64,000 nt of DNA, from NCBI GenBank assembly GCA_905250025.1, contig CAJNOJ010000073.1:361047-425046 (forward strand), in the 5' to 3' direction. Source of the stretch: Adineta ricciae (taxonomy: Eukaryota > Rotifera > Eurotatoria > Adinetida > Adinetidae). Of this stretch, positions 33,775-43,559 are shown in pieces. The notes beneath the pieces were generated by a model. It saw nothing but the letters and a program-made list of their open reading frames with translations, was not told the DNA's origin and made no database searches. Every line of letters begins with the position of its first letter. Within the stretch, counting starts at the first letter, position 1. Made by a program: the position numbers and the translations under genes.

Positions 33775-34334
33775 ATTAATCAAATTTATGTTTTTCTGTA
33801 TCTGTGTGAATATTAAATGAGATGACAAAAAACAATCGAATACAATTTTTTCTTTATGTGTGTGTGTAGTATCGTAACATTGGAGGAAATGAACATCGAG
33901 AATCTAATATACCGACTGGAAAAGTCTTTCTACAAATATTTGATTCCGTGCCTTCACGCAAAATTCAGATCGAATTGAATATGGTTTTACAGAGGATGAT
34001 TGCTGGTGTAAGTTGTGTTGATGTTGATCTATTTTATACATAACAATAGAACAGAAAGAAAGGAGAAAACTTGCTGTGTACATACTGGACTATAATCGAA
34101 CGAAAAAGAAAAGTGAATATGACTGGATAAAACTACATATAGATGTACTGTTGTTTTGTTTCCACCGACTGAAATGATATGAAAATCAAAATCATATGAT
34201 CTTTGTTTACATATCCTATAAAGATCACCAAGAATGTGATTGATTTCATTTTTATCTTAAACATACAAGCCAAGTAACAGTAAGCCCAAGAAGAATATTT
34301 CATATGAATTTTCCTTTTGAAATTATGTTTAGAA
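33775..34334. other. intergenic region
   Basis: 3' flank with a TG dinucleotide run near 33858-33868. The part before 34335 resembles the part before 33258, as expected for tandem duplicates. No gene. Confidence 0.5.
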
Positions 34335-35341
34335 ATGACGTCTTATTGTCGTGATATTTTTCTATGTTTGATCGTTGTAATGGTATGTTTTACCTACCCA
34401 CAAGCTCAGGTCAATTCAATGGAAACGTCATCAACCGATATGATGAATATTACTATCTCGAACAAAAGTATGATTTTGTTGCTTTGATCGTTCTAATGGT
34501 TATCATGGGGAATTTTGCGTTTGTAGACAATGGAACGGAAAAGCATTTTGACGTTGAAAATGCAACAAGAACTAATATGAGTGAGTTAACACGAAGATAT
34601 GACGATACTGACGTCGAAGAAACTGAAAAGAAACCAAAAGCCAAAGAAGATCCTTACACGAAGAACTTATTGGAAACACTCAAAAGTATGCGGGAAAATC
34701 CTCAAGGTTTCAATATTAAAAAATTCTTGGCAGCAGTCAACAAGACAAATGAATTGAGGAAATCGACTGCCACCACCACCACCAAACCAGAGAAGATCGA
34801 TAAGAGCGATGATCATGATGACGCTGACGAAGTGAAGACCTCTACCACAACAGAAACGACTGACAATGAACATGAGGGTGAAGATACTGACGAAGAGAAG
34901 ACCTCGACTACAGTACAAAGTATCGACGATGAACATGAGATTGAAGGCACTGATGAAGAGAAGACCAGCACTACAACAGAAACGGTTGATGATGATCATG
35001 ATCGTGAAGATACCGATGAAGAAAAGACTTCTACTACAACAGAAAATACCGACGATGAGCATGACCATGAAGGTACTGATGAAGAAACGACCTCTACAAC
35101 AACAACAACAACAAGTAAGCCAAACACGAACGGTGAATATTATTATGGTGGCAATGATTCAAGTGCTTGTACTTGCAAAACAAGTCTTGGTGTTTGTTAT
35201 CCTATTGGTGCTCATCAGTGCTTATTCAACAATGGTGCTCAAGTGGTCCGATGTGATCTTAGTGGAAACTGGTTATTTTTCAAAGCATGTCCAAAGTCAT
35301 GCGAATGGAAAGGAGGAAATATCGCTGTTTGCATTGATTGA
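34335..35341 (+). CDS. secreted cysteine-rich protein with expanded acidic/Thr repeat stalk
   Basis: Exon 1 (34335-34467) starts MTSYCRDIFLCLIVVMVCF, a signal peptide. A 59-bp intron leads to exon 2 (34527-35341). After a charged region comes a stalk of five repeats of about 21 residues built on DDEHEhEGTDEEKTSTTTE-like units (63-66 bp in DNA, about 34830-35110). The same eight-cysteine module as in 33258 ends the protein (CTCKTSLGVCYP, HQCLF, VRCDL, KACPKSCEW, AVCID). The stalk is likely extended, acidic and O-glycosylated, making a mucin-like spacer with a terminal binding module. Tandem paralogue with unequal repeat expansion. Confidence 0.8.
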
Positions 35342-36592
35342 AGTCTATAAGTTATTTATCCCATGAAAATGACTAATTAATATAGATTCTCTGATATTGA
35401 ATATTAACTGAATTCTTTGGATGTATTCACACAAATATTTATTGAATGTAATAAAGAATAAAACTTTCACTTAACAAATCATTTGTTTGTCTTTACTAAC
35501 AACAGCAGCAATTGAATACACGTCAGTAATGTTGTTGAAAGCACCGATTGTACTATTGTACAAAATTCAAACCAAACGGTCAATTGATAGTCTGACTGGA
35601 GTCGACTTTGTATTATTCGTAGTACTATTTCTTCTCACCGTACAACACGAATGTAAAGTGGGTAACGGTTCATTTATTCCTTGATTAGTTCACATGTATT
35701 TTTCATTCAATCGTTACGCGGAACACAGGTGACTCTTCGATTGATTTTCCAGAGTACGATGGATTAAAATTACTTATCTCATTGAAACAAATGAATGTAA
35801 GAATTAAGAGATCGTCATATGAAGTCGTCTTGACAATATTGCCAGTATCCATTCTTTGTTTGCAATCTGCGGTCCATAACTACTTCCGGCTAATACTTTG
35901 AATCTAGAAATCCCTGAGAATGTTTGTGTTCCTCATAGTTCGATGTTGTGACGGAATTGTTAAGTAAGCAGCATCTGTTGTATTATACAACAGACGTTTT
36001 TGCTTACTTTGCTCTATCGCGGTTATCTCAATAACTATCAATGCATTACTATAATGTTGAAGCCATTTTAATGACTTCTGTGAAATTCGAAATGGTTTTT
36101 AATATTATGCTCATGAATATGAGAAACGGAAATATGATAAGAATAGTTTCTCATTTACGTACCACATACATGTCGGATGGAAATCATCGACTACTGACGT
36201 AAATCTTTGCCCGTGCAAATGTTTAGGAATGAAAAGAAGCTGGCTTTGTCATTTGTTGATGATCAGCTCATCAAATAATTAATATATTCTTTTAACATGT
36301 CATAGCAGAGAGGATTAGAAAGAGCAAAGAGTTTTCTTTGTTTTCTCTCACAAGTTTAGTTCATTTGCTGAAGGTAAAGAGGACTTTAGGAAAAGAGACA
36401 TTAGAAATTTCCTGGATAAGTTCTCTTTCTCTCTCTAAGGATAAACATTTTGCCGAAATCTGAAAACAATTCCGGCCATCTTTCACAATCATTCGCGTCG
36501 AATGTTTTCCTGTGCATTATTCATTTGCAAGAACTCATTTTATTTCATACACGTACTTTCTACAATAATTAATCCGTATACACACTAATACT
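35342..36592. other. intergenic region containing a two-stage hairpin
   Basis: 1.25 kb without a supported gene; the ORF at 35487-35684 has hydrophobic stretches but no homologue in the window. It contains the hairpin at 35962-36009. Confidence 0.5.
35962..36009. repeat. nested inverted repeat (hairpin)
   Basis: Inner arms of 10 bp (TCTGTTGTAT, 35974-35983, and its perfect complement 35985-35994) around one base; outer arms AAGTAAGCA (35962-35970) and TGCTTACTT (36001-36009). The unpaired parts are 3 and 6 bases. It could fold as RNA or be a remnant of a small foldback element. Confidence 0.6.
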
Positions 36593-37660
36593 ATGCCATC
36601 CGACGATATTTTAATTCAACAACTCAGTACAGCCGCGGTAGTAATCTTCATGGTCTCATCAGTGGTTAATTTTATCTTGGGCATCGTCGGTCTGACGTTT
36701 AATGTCTTTGTCTTCGCTCGACCTACCCTGCGCGGTCAACCGTGTTCATTCTATTTCTTATCCTCAACACTCTTTAATTTCTTTGTTATATTAATCATCA
36801 TTCCATTACGTATTCTTTCGAATATTTACAATATCGATCCAAGTATATACAGCGAAGGCTACTGTAGAATTCAAACATATGCATTTTATTCTACTCGAGC
36901 AGTATCTTGTTGGCTGATTACCTTGGCAACAATCGATCGTTATTTACACAGTTCATCGAATGTATCATTTCGTCAAATGAGCTCGTTGAAAATAGCAAAA
37001 TTGGCAAGTGGATGCACGAGCTTATTTGTTTTCATTGCTTACAGCCACATGATCGTTTACTACAGCATTAGTACTAAAACAGACCGATTCGGTAACATTT
37101 CGTCACAATGCAGTGGCCCACCAGGCTCTTACAGTGTATTTCTAAGCATTTGGCATATGATATTTTATTCGGTTATTCCATCATCTGGCATGCTCATATT
37201 TGGCTTTTTAACAATAGCGAACGTTCGTCAACGTCGACAGATTCTTCCGAGAGCGATAGAAAATCATAAAAATACAAAACGGACCGATTCGCAGCTTCTA
37301 CGTATGTTAACAGCTCAAGTATCAATGATTATTGTATGCACTCTACCAGTCTCTGCATATCGAGCATATTCGGCGTCGACTGCGAGCGAAACAAAAGGCG
37401 CATTGCGATTGGCACAAGAGAACCTCGCTGCTCAGATTGTTGCCGGAATAACTTACTTTGCACATTCGACAAGCTTTTACATGTATACACTTTCCGGTAC
37501 GATGTTTCGTAAGGAGTTTCTGAAAACAATTAGACGCAGTCAACATTCCAGTCATAATCAACCGCAAATGAATGATGTCCAAATACAAGCACGATCTACT
37601 TTACAAGAGTCAACAAAATGCGACTCCGTCAAACAATGTCATCGTCGTAAAAACAAATAG
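36593..37660 (+). CDS. rhodopsin-like G-protein-coupled receptor, single exon
   Basis: 355 residues with seven hydrophobic segments: FMVSSVVNFILGIVGLTFN (TM1, with the N-V position), FYFLSSTLFNFFVILIII (TM2), the TM3 end at LATIDRYLH (DRY motif), FVFIAYSHMIV (TM4), HMIFYSVIPSSGMLIFGF (TM5), LTAQVSMIIVCTLPVSAY (TM6) and GITYFAHSTSFYMYTLSG (TM7). The second extracellular loop and TM3 carry the conserved cysteines (CRIQTYAF and QCSGPPG). Closest in style to the large bdelloid set of intronless peptide-receptor-like class A GPCRs. The ligand is unknown. Tail basic and Cys-containing. Confidence 0.88.
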   Translation: MPSDDILIQQLSTAAVVIFMVSSVVNFILGIVGLTFNVFVFARPTLRGQPCSFYFLSSTLFNFFVILIIIPLRILSNIYNIDPSIYSEGYCRIQTYAFYSTRAVSCWLITLATIDRYLHSSSNVSFRQMSSLKIAKLASGCTSLFVFIAYSHMIVYYSISTKTDRFGNISSQCSGPPGSYSVFLSIWHMIFYSVIPSSGMLIFGFLTIANVRQRRQILPRAIENHKNTKRTDSQLLRMLTAQVSMIIVCTLPVSAYRAYSASTASETKGALRLAQENLAAQIVAGITYFAHSTSFYMYTLSGTMFRKEFLKTIRRSQHSSHNQPQMNDVQIQARSTLQESTKCDSVKQCHRRKNK

Positions 37661-38442
37661 TGCATAATAAGTGTTTATGCTGACAGTGACTGAAATATTC
37701 CAGCAACTCGTATCGGTACTCAAACCATGAGAGAGATGATTTTGCAATTATTATTTTTCGGAGTTCGAAAACTTTCGCGTTACTTATCTGATTATAATTT
37801 GCATAAGAAAGTTTTTAATATAAAATATCAGGTTTGAAGTAGTACACGATTCACTTGGTGCTTTCCCTTCTTATCGACTTTGAAGTTCGTAAGATGCAGC
37901 ACTAGAAACAAGAACTTGATGAAGATTTCGATTAGTATTAATTTCTTCGTTTTTTATGGAAATTGTATCCGCAGCTCGACACGGAACGAATGTTACATAT
38001 TTATTATCGCGTGTGAATACTATCTCTGCATCATATTAGCACTATTCAGTGAACCGTCAGATAAGTTAATCGATCAGTAATCATTCATACCTTTCTTCTT
38101 TCGTTTTCGGATTAAAAAAAATACGATAAGTCTCATATTATCAGTATTGAAATATCAGTAATTACGCATAAGCTTGACATTCTTACAGATTTAATCTTTC
38201 TACTCATGACTACTAGTTTCACCGTGTCACGAACACATGCACGTCAGTATAGCCCTAATTGAAGGTTTATATCAATTACTCTGATAGAATCATGACAAGG
38301 CTTTTTTCTGCCTGTTGATGATGGATCACAAATTACGCTCGCACCAGCATAGTATGACAAGGCATTTTGCTTTAGTCATATATATAAATCGGATTCATCT
38401 GTCTTAGCTTCCAATCCATTTATTTCTTCTTACTTCAAAGAC
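37661..38442. other. intergenic region / GST promoter
   Basis: No gene recognised. The last ~70 bp contain a TATATATAAAT stretch near 38379-38389, about 55 bp upstream of the GST start, a plausible TATA element. Confidence 0.5.
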
Positions 38443-39430
38443 ATGGGTAATTCGACGAGTAGCACAACATACTCTGAGTCAAAATCAAGATCAAGTAATT
38501 CAGAAGTAAAAATTTGTATATTCTGCTACCATTTGATTCCACACATCATATTTCAGCCGTCAACGAGGGATGGAATTGTTCTATATGGTCTACCATTATC
38601 ACCGAATACACAGCGCGTGTTAGCAGTGCTCGCGGAAAAGGATTTGAAATATGAGTTTAAATCGATTAACTTCATGGAGAGTGAGCATAAAGTAGGATAA
38701 ATTGAAAATAGATTAATATTGAAATGAGTGCAAGTTTAGTCACGGAAATATTTGGAAGGATTACAGCCGTTTGGCCTCTTTCCTGTGTTGATTGATGAAG
38801 ATGGCTTCAAAATCTATGGTAAGTCATATAAAAGTGAAACAAAAAGGAAATATATGTCAAATATCCAGAGTCACGGGCTATCTGTCGTTATCTCGAAGAA
38901 AAATACAAAACGAAAGGCAATCAATTGATTCCCGATGGGGATATCAAATCTCGATTTCTCTTCGAGCAAGCGGTCAACATCGAAGCATTCAATTTCGAAC
39001 CAGCAGCGATTGGTATCGTTCGAGAGAAATTCGTGAAAAAGTAAACGCTTTTCTATACACGTTATAAACATTTTCAGAAGAATATTCATTTAAAATAGAC
39101 TGCTTGGACGAGGAGAACCTGATGAAGGCAAAGTAGCAGATTTCAGGAAAGAATTGAATGGGAAATTGAGTGTTTACGAAAATATTCTCAGCAAACAACC
39201 ATATATGGCAGGACAAGTAAACAACAAGTTCTCATGCTATTCATTCTTTGTCTTGATATTAATTCTGATGATAGGTGTTTACTTTAGCTGATCTATTCCA
39301 TTTACCGTGTATGGCCTTGCTATTCAAAATGGGCGATGGGGATTTGATTGAATCGAAACCTAATATTAGAAAATGGTGGGAGAAAATTTCAGCAAGACCA
39401 TCATGGAAAACTGTTGAAAAGATGATTTAA
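38443..39430 (+). CDS. cytosolic-type glutathione S-transferase with putative N-myristoylated leader
   Basis: Six exons in phase: 38443-~38503, 38557-38691, 38740-38819, 38869-39042, 39099-~39218 and ~39284-39430. The leader MGNSTSSTTYSESKSRSSNS precedes the thioredoxin-like domain (IVLYGLPLSPNTQRVLAVLAEK, then PFGLFPVLIDEDGFKIYESRAI with the cis-Pro and glutathione-binding Ser of the ESRAI type). The all-helical C-terminal domain ends TLADLFHLPCMALLF (ADL N-cap box) and RPSWKTVEKMI. Similar to phi-type GSTs of plants and fungi rather than the usual animal classes. The MGNSTS start fits a myristoylation site, unusual for GSTs. Detoxification role inferred. Confidence 0.8.
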
Positions 39431-40060
39431 GATATAAATCAAAGAGTATGAGAGTTGTTGTTGTGCTTCCTAGTCGTGTGATGTCATAGTTCGTACTTGT
39501 CTAATGAATGGATTCTTTTTTTTTTACAATAAATATTTCACTTTCTTTGACTATTCCGTTCATCAAATCTGTTCATTTAGTAATAACCATCTCATTAAAG
39601 TTTTCAAAGGAAAATGAACAGATTCATTTCTGATATTGTTCCTTTTGTCTGTATGGGCGATGAAGACTGAGATTTGAACACGCAGCATGTTCATAGAAGA
39701 AAATATGAACACAACAAAGAAAAATACGATCTACCATGCACTTCATTTACTTGACAGTGTCGGAAACGCGGTGATGATTTCATCTCTACAGATCTAATAT
39801 TACTACTCTAAGCATTCGTATAGTTTCACTGAAGAAATTGTACCGACTACAAAAGTTTCTCGCTAAGCAACTCAGTAAAGAGTATTTCCGTTGACAATCT
39901 TCAAGCGAAAACATATTAACTATTTCTACCTGAATTTATCGCTCGTTTCAATTAATCTTGCAGCATTGCATCGTTTTCACGTGATGAAAAAGAAAGCTTG
40001 TCTATCTTTTATTAATTATAAATAGTAAATGTATGCAAAAAAGATTGACAATATTCATGT
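39431..40060. other. intergenic region between convergent genes
   Basis: AATAAA signal near 39529 for the GST. Nothing else recognised. Confidence 0.5.
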
Positions 40061-40569
40061 TCACCATCGTGTCTTAATTAACCGAATTGCGATATCTTCA
40101 TCACGATCTTGTTGAAAGAAGTCCTTGAGATTATAGTTTACATAACCATTTTTACGAGCAATGGCTAAGACTTCAATCAACCTATCCACTTGGTCATTTC
40201 CGTACAACTAAATTTATCCATCAATCTTTCGTATGTCTATAGTTTCCTGTGCACTTACTGGTATTAATTGACCAAATTTAATTTCCATAGCGAAATCACC
40301 TTGTTGTCCATGATTTTTAACGATCTGATGAATACGCTTAATTTCATCTAAGACACTATATTCATTTCCTTGTTGACTAGAGAAACAAAAGAATATCCAT
40401 GAATGTATTTGAAATTTATAACAAACTTCGATGATGATGAAGCAGTTGCCGATGGCATTGGTGTGTGCATTTCATCTAACTTTTTCTGAAACTCCGGATG
40501 ACATTTCACTAAACGAGTTTTCGGTTTTTGATCGTTTTCATTAACATCTTCTGTGCTCGACGAAGCCAT
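40061..40569 (-). CDS. Costars-domain protein (ABRACL/ABRA-like)
   Basis: Three exons on the minus strand: 40569-~40428, ~40379-40261 and ~40208-40061. The N-terminus is Ser/Glu-rich (MASSSTEDVNENDQKPKTR). The C-terminal ~80 residues match the Costars fold: LDEIKRIHQIVKNHG, IKFGQLIPVLYGN, VLAIARKNGYVNY and DIAIRLIKTRW. Costars proteins (ABRACL in vertebrates) affect actin dynamics and cofilin activity, and related ABRA proteins activate Rho/SRF signalling. Exon joins keep the frame. The short linker between head and domain (HTPMPSATASSSS) is low complexity. Probably cytosolic. Confidence 0.75.
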
Positions 40570-41015
40570 TACAGTATTACGGACAGTATAGTCAATGCCA
40601 AAGATAATGTTAATATGTGTGTAACATACAAAGATATTTTTGTATCATGAAAGGAAGAAAAGGACTTGAGAATATATGTCTTTTCCTGTTTAGATAAACT
40701 GTCTTTTGCTTTTCTTTTCTCTTCTCTTTCTAGATAACACGAATAAGTATAACTCAGTCGAATAAAAAAACTCATGTGTGTCGTCATTCATAAGCGACAT
40801 CTCTTGTATATCTACAATTGTTTGATTATGTTTCACACTGATAAGTATGTTTAAATTAAAAATTATAATCAATCAAAAATATCTATGATTCGCAGAAATA
40901 AGATTGCCGACCGCCTGTTCGAAACCAATCAGTATTTAGAGCCAACAGCGAATCAGAATTGCTATTAGCCTAATAATTCACCACATAAAGAACTGAGAGG
41001 AAAGTACCCACGAAA
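40570..41015. other. divergent upstream region of Costars and histidine phosphatase genes
   Basis: About 445 bp between divergent starts. No other gene recognised. Confidence 0.5.
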
Positions 41016-41822
41016 ATGTCAACAACAAAAAATATTTACTTTGCTCGTCATGGTGAACGTATAGATCAAATTGATCCATCATGGTGTAAAACAGCACAAA
41101 ATCCATCTGATCCTCCATTGTCACCTGATGGTATTCAACAAGCAAAGGAACTTGGAACATACATTGCTTCGCTTCAACCACGTATAACTCATATTTATGC
41201 TTCACCATTTGTGCGCACGATTCAAACAGCATTGGAAATCGTTAAACTAGTCAACAAAGACTATTCAGCACCGGATCAAATCGTTAAACTTCTCATCGAG
41301 CCTGGATTTGCTGAGTTTTACATAAGTAATCCCGAATGGACGGAAACGAACATCTTTCGAACTTTAGATCAATTATCTGAGATTGTTCCGAATAGAGATT
41401 ATTTCAATGAAAATTATCGTAGTGTATTCGATGCGAAGTATTATCTCGATTTAAAAGTTGAATCTCGTGAACGCTTACGTGATCGATTAAAACGAGTTTT
41501 ACAAAAAATATTAGACGATCATAAAGATGACTGCAATATTTTGATTGTTACGCATGCAGCTGCACTGATTGAAGGTGTACGAGCATTTATTACACTTAGT
41601 AAAGAAGAACAAATGAAGATTACGGCAACGGACGAGAACACGAAATCTTTGACTTGGGATATGACTTCAGTTCGACCTGGTGTGTGCAGTCTAACACATT
41701 TTGAATTCCTAGATGATAAATGGAATTTGAAAGCTAGTGGACTTACTTCATATTTGTCCAAAGGTGAACAACGCGTATGGGTCTTTCCTGATGATGAAAC
41801 AATCGATACACAACGGAAATAG
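41016..41822 (+). CDS. histidine phosphatase superfamily protein (phosphoglycerate-mutase-like)
   Basis: Single exon, 268 residues. FARHGER at residues 9-15 carries the phosphorylated His of branch-1 histidine phosphatases; SPFVRTIQTA gives the second Arg, EPGFAEFY the acid, and IVTHAAALIEG the second His. Length and the EPGFAEFY form resemble UBASH3/Sts-type and fungal PGM-like phosphatases rather than glycolytic mutase. Cytosolic, substrate unknown. No signal peptide. Confidence 0.88.
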   Translation: MSTTKNIYFARHGERIDQIDPSWCKTAQNPSDPPLSPDGIQQAKELGTYIASLQPRITHIYASPFVRTIQTALEIVKLVNKDYSAPDQIVKLLIEPGFAEFYISNPEWTETNIFRTLDQLSEIVPNRDYFNENYRSVFDAKYYLDLKVESRERLRDRLKRVLQKILDDHKDDCNILIVTHAAALIEGVRAFITLSKEEQMKITATDENTKSLTWDMTSVRPGVCSLTHFEFLDDKWNLKASGLTSYLSKGEQRVWVFPDDETIDTQRK

Positions 41823-42109
41823 TTGGTCACGAATAATTGCCTTCGATATTTGTGAAATCATGTTTTTTGTACTTTTAGCATTCCAGAACGTTTATTAAGC
41901 TTATTCTTTTATAATTTAGTGGAATTATTTATATGCGATAACACGTCATTGTAACTTAGATATATTTTTCAGTTACTGAAATATCACTGCAGTTATTTGA
42001 TATTTTTGCAAAAAGGTTAAGCTCAAAGTGATGACACGAACGAATCTTCCATCCTCAACAAAATACATCATGAAAAAACACTATTTCGAGTACATTGAAA
42101 TAATTCGTG
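41823..42109. other. intergenic region
   Basis: Convergent 3' ends; nothing recognised. Confidence 0.5.
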
Positions 42110-42466
42110 TTAGAAAAATGGTAATTTGATCATAAAATGACTTTCATCATCTAATGGAATAAGTTCTGTTTTACATGAATTTGTGTATTGTTTCAAAATT
42201 GACACAGCATGTTGAAATTCTTGATTAAAATGTTCACCATAAATTAAATCAATCGAACAATAAACTCCACTAAAGATCAAATTTGTTAATACAATCGAAT
42301 CATGTCCTTCGATATCAGTTTTCATCATAATTTTCGATAATGGTAAATCTGATGGTATTTTTCGAGTTAAAACTGTTCTTTGAATCCATGAAGCAATGTC
42401 AATACTTGAAACTATAATCTTTGTTTTATTTCTATTTGGTATTAAACTTGAACCCCATTGATTATA
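42110..42466 (-). CDS. FkbM-type methyltransferase, C-terminal part (cut by contig end)
   Basis: The frame enters at 42466 (next to the single N) and ends at 42110. SIDIASWIQRTV, then SKIMMKTDIEGHDSIVL is the diagnostic SAM-fold segment of FkbM methyltransferases (K-x-D-I-E-G), followed by YGEHFN and a C-terminal FMIKLPFF. The N-terminal half lies beyond the junction. An apparent extension into the NHL sequence across the N is an artefact of the join. Confidence 0.7.
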   Translation of the reverse strand, partial: YNQWGSSLIPNRNKTKIIVSSIDIASWIQRTVLTRKIPSDLPLSKIMMKTDIEGHDSIVLTNLIFSGVYCSIDLIYGEHFNQEFQHAVSILKQYTNSCKTELIPLDDESHFMIKLPFF

Positions 42467-42467
42467 N
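42467..42467. other. single-N contig junction
   Basis: The N separates a minus-strand methyltransferase exon from a plus-strand NHL exon. The 166 bases after it repeat exactly those before the gap at 3297. Confidence 0.9.
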
Positions 42468-43397
42468 TCCAGTAGTTTGCGTTGGAAAACAGCAGGTAGC
42501 ACAGTACGTAGCGATTCATCGTCAACACTATCCTGCACACATCTGTTCATTGATTCGGATGATACTCTGTATGGTGTTGATAAAGAACGTGCATATGTTT
42601 GGAGGTTACCAACAGGTCATACTAATTCAATAACTGTTGCTGGGATTCCAGGATCAAAGGGTAACGATAGTTTCAAGCTGAACTATCCCGAAGATGTTTA
42701 TGTTGATCGACATGGAAATATGTACGTAGTTGACAGTAACAATCATCGTGTACAAAAGTTCATAAACGGAACATCGAGTGGGATAACAATTGCAGGCACA
42801 ACTGATTCAGGTGGTTGTTCGCTGAACCAAATGTATTATCCTCGGGGCTTCGCCTTTGATCCTAGTGAGACATTTATGTACGTTGCTGACCGAAGTTGTC
42901 AACGAGTTTTACGCTATCGAACAGATTCGAATTCGAGTACTAGTGAATTTGTAATAAATAGAGACACAACAGCAGGCAATTCAGCCAAACAATTGAATGG
43001 ACCGTGGAGCATTCATATTTCATCATCGAAATCAGATGAATTGTTCATAGTAAACCACGACGGACAGTCCATAACTCGTTGGGCAGTAGGTGACGTTGAA
43101 GGTTCTTTCGTGGCAGGTTTACCGGGTACTTCATGCACCAATTCCAGTTGTTTCCATGATCCGACTGATGTTAAACTTGATATTTATATGAACATGTATG
43201 TCGTTGATGGAAATAATCATCGAGTCCAGATGTTCTGTAAGAATAGTCGAATAGGCATAACTATTGCTGGAAATGGTACTGCTGGTACAAGTACGACACA
43301 TCTGTCTTATCCGCAAGGTATTGCATTTGATTCGAATATGAATATGTATGTCTGTGATACGGGCAACAGGCGTGTTCTGAAATTTGACAAGTTTTAA
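42468..43397 (+). CDS. NHL-repeat protein, block B copy, 3' part
   Basis: Starts inside exon 2 (SSLRWKTAGST) and runs without disruption to FDKF and TAA at 43395-43397. It differs from copy A (16772-17706) at few residues, e.g. Arg for His in DKERAYV, Ser for Gly in ADRSCQRV and Phe for Leu in DELFIV. DKERAYV is shared with the fragment ending at 3296. Propeller motifs as in copy A. The 5' part is most likely 2815-3296. Confidence 0.85.
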   Translation, partial: SSSLRWKTAGSTVRSDSSSTLSCTHLFIDSDDTLYGVDKERAYVWRLPTGHTNSITVAGIPGSKGNDSFKLNYPEDVYVDRHGNMYVVDSNNHRVQKFINGTSSGITIAGTTDSGGCSLNQMYYPRGFAFDPSETFMYVADRSCQRVLRYRTDSNSSTSEFVINRDTTAGNSAKQLNGPWSIHISSSKSDELFIVNHDGQSITRWAVGDVEGSFVAGLPGTSCTNSSCFHDPTDVKLDIYMNMYVVDGNNHRVQMFCKNSRIGITIAGNGTAGTSTTHLSYPQGIAFDSNMNMYVCDTGNRRVLKFDKF

Positions 43398-43559
43398 AAG
43401 CAACTGTACGTTACCTTATGCAACTTTTTTCATTGCAGTTTCAAATCACGTTCTATGTAATGAAATGCTTTTTCTTCTATGTTTTATTCTTTATAAATCG
43501 AATGAAAGATAAATAAATAACTAGTATATACAACGTTTCAACGCATGCATCTGGGGGAA

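Noticed and set aside
34667-35068. Long minus-strand ORF with hydrophobic repeats
   Set aside because: Antisense of the acidic Thr/Glu repeat stalk of the gene at 34335; its repeats only mirror the coding repeat.
42110-42550. A single minus-strand ORF fusing an NHL-antisense N-terminus to the FkbM methyltransferase
   Set aside because: It crosses the N at 42467; the upstream part is the antisense shadow of the NHL exon.
3131-42633. 166-bp direct repeat as a target-site duplication of a giant (39-kb) mobile element
   Set aside because: The repeat abuts N junctions on both sides, cuts exons, and no element would end inside two unrelated genes; contig overlap is simpler.
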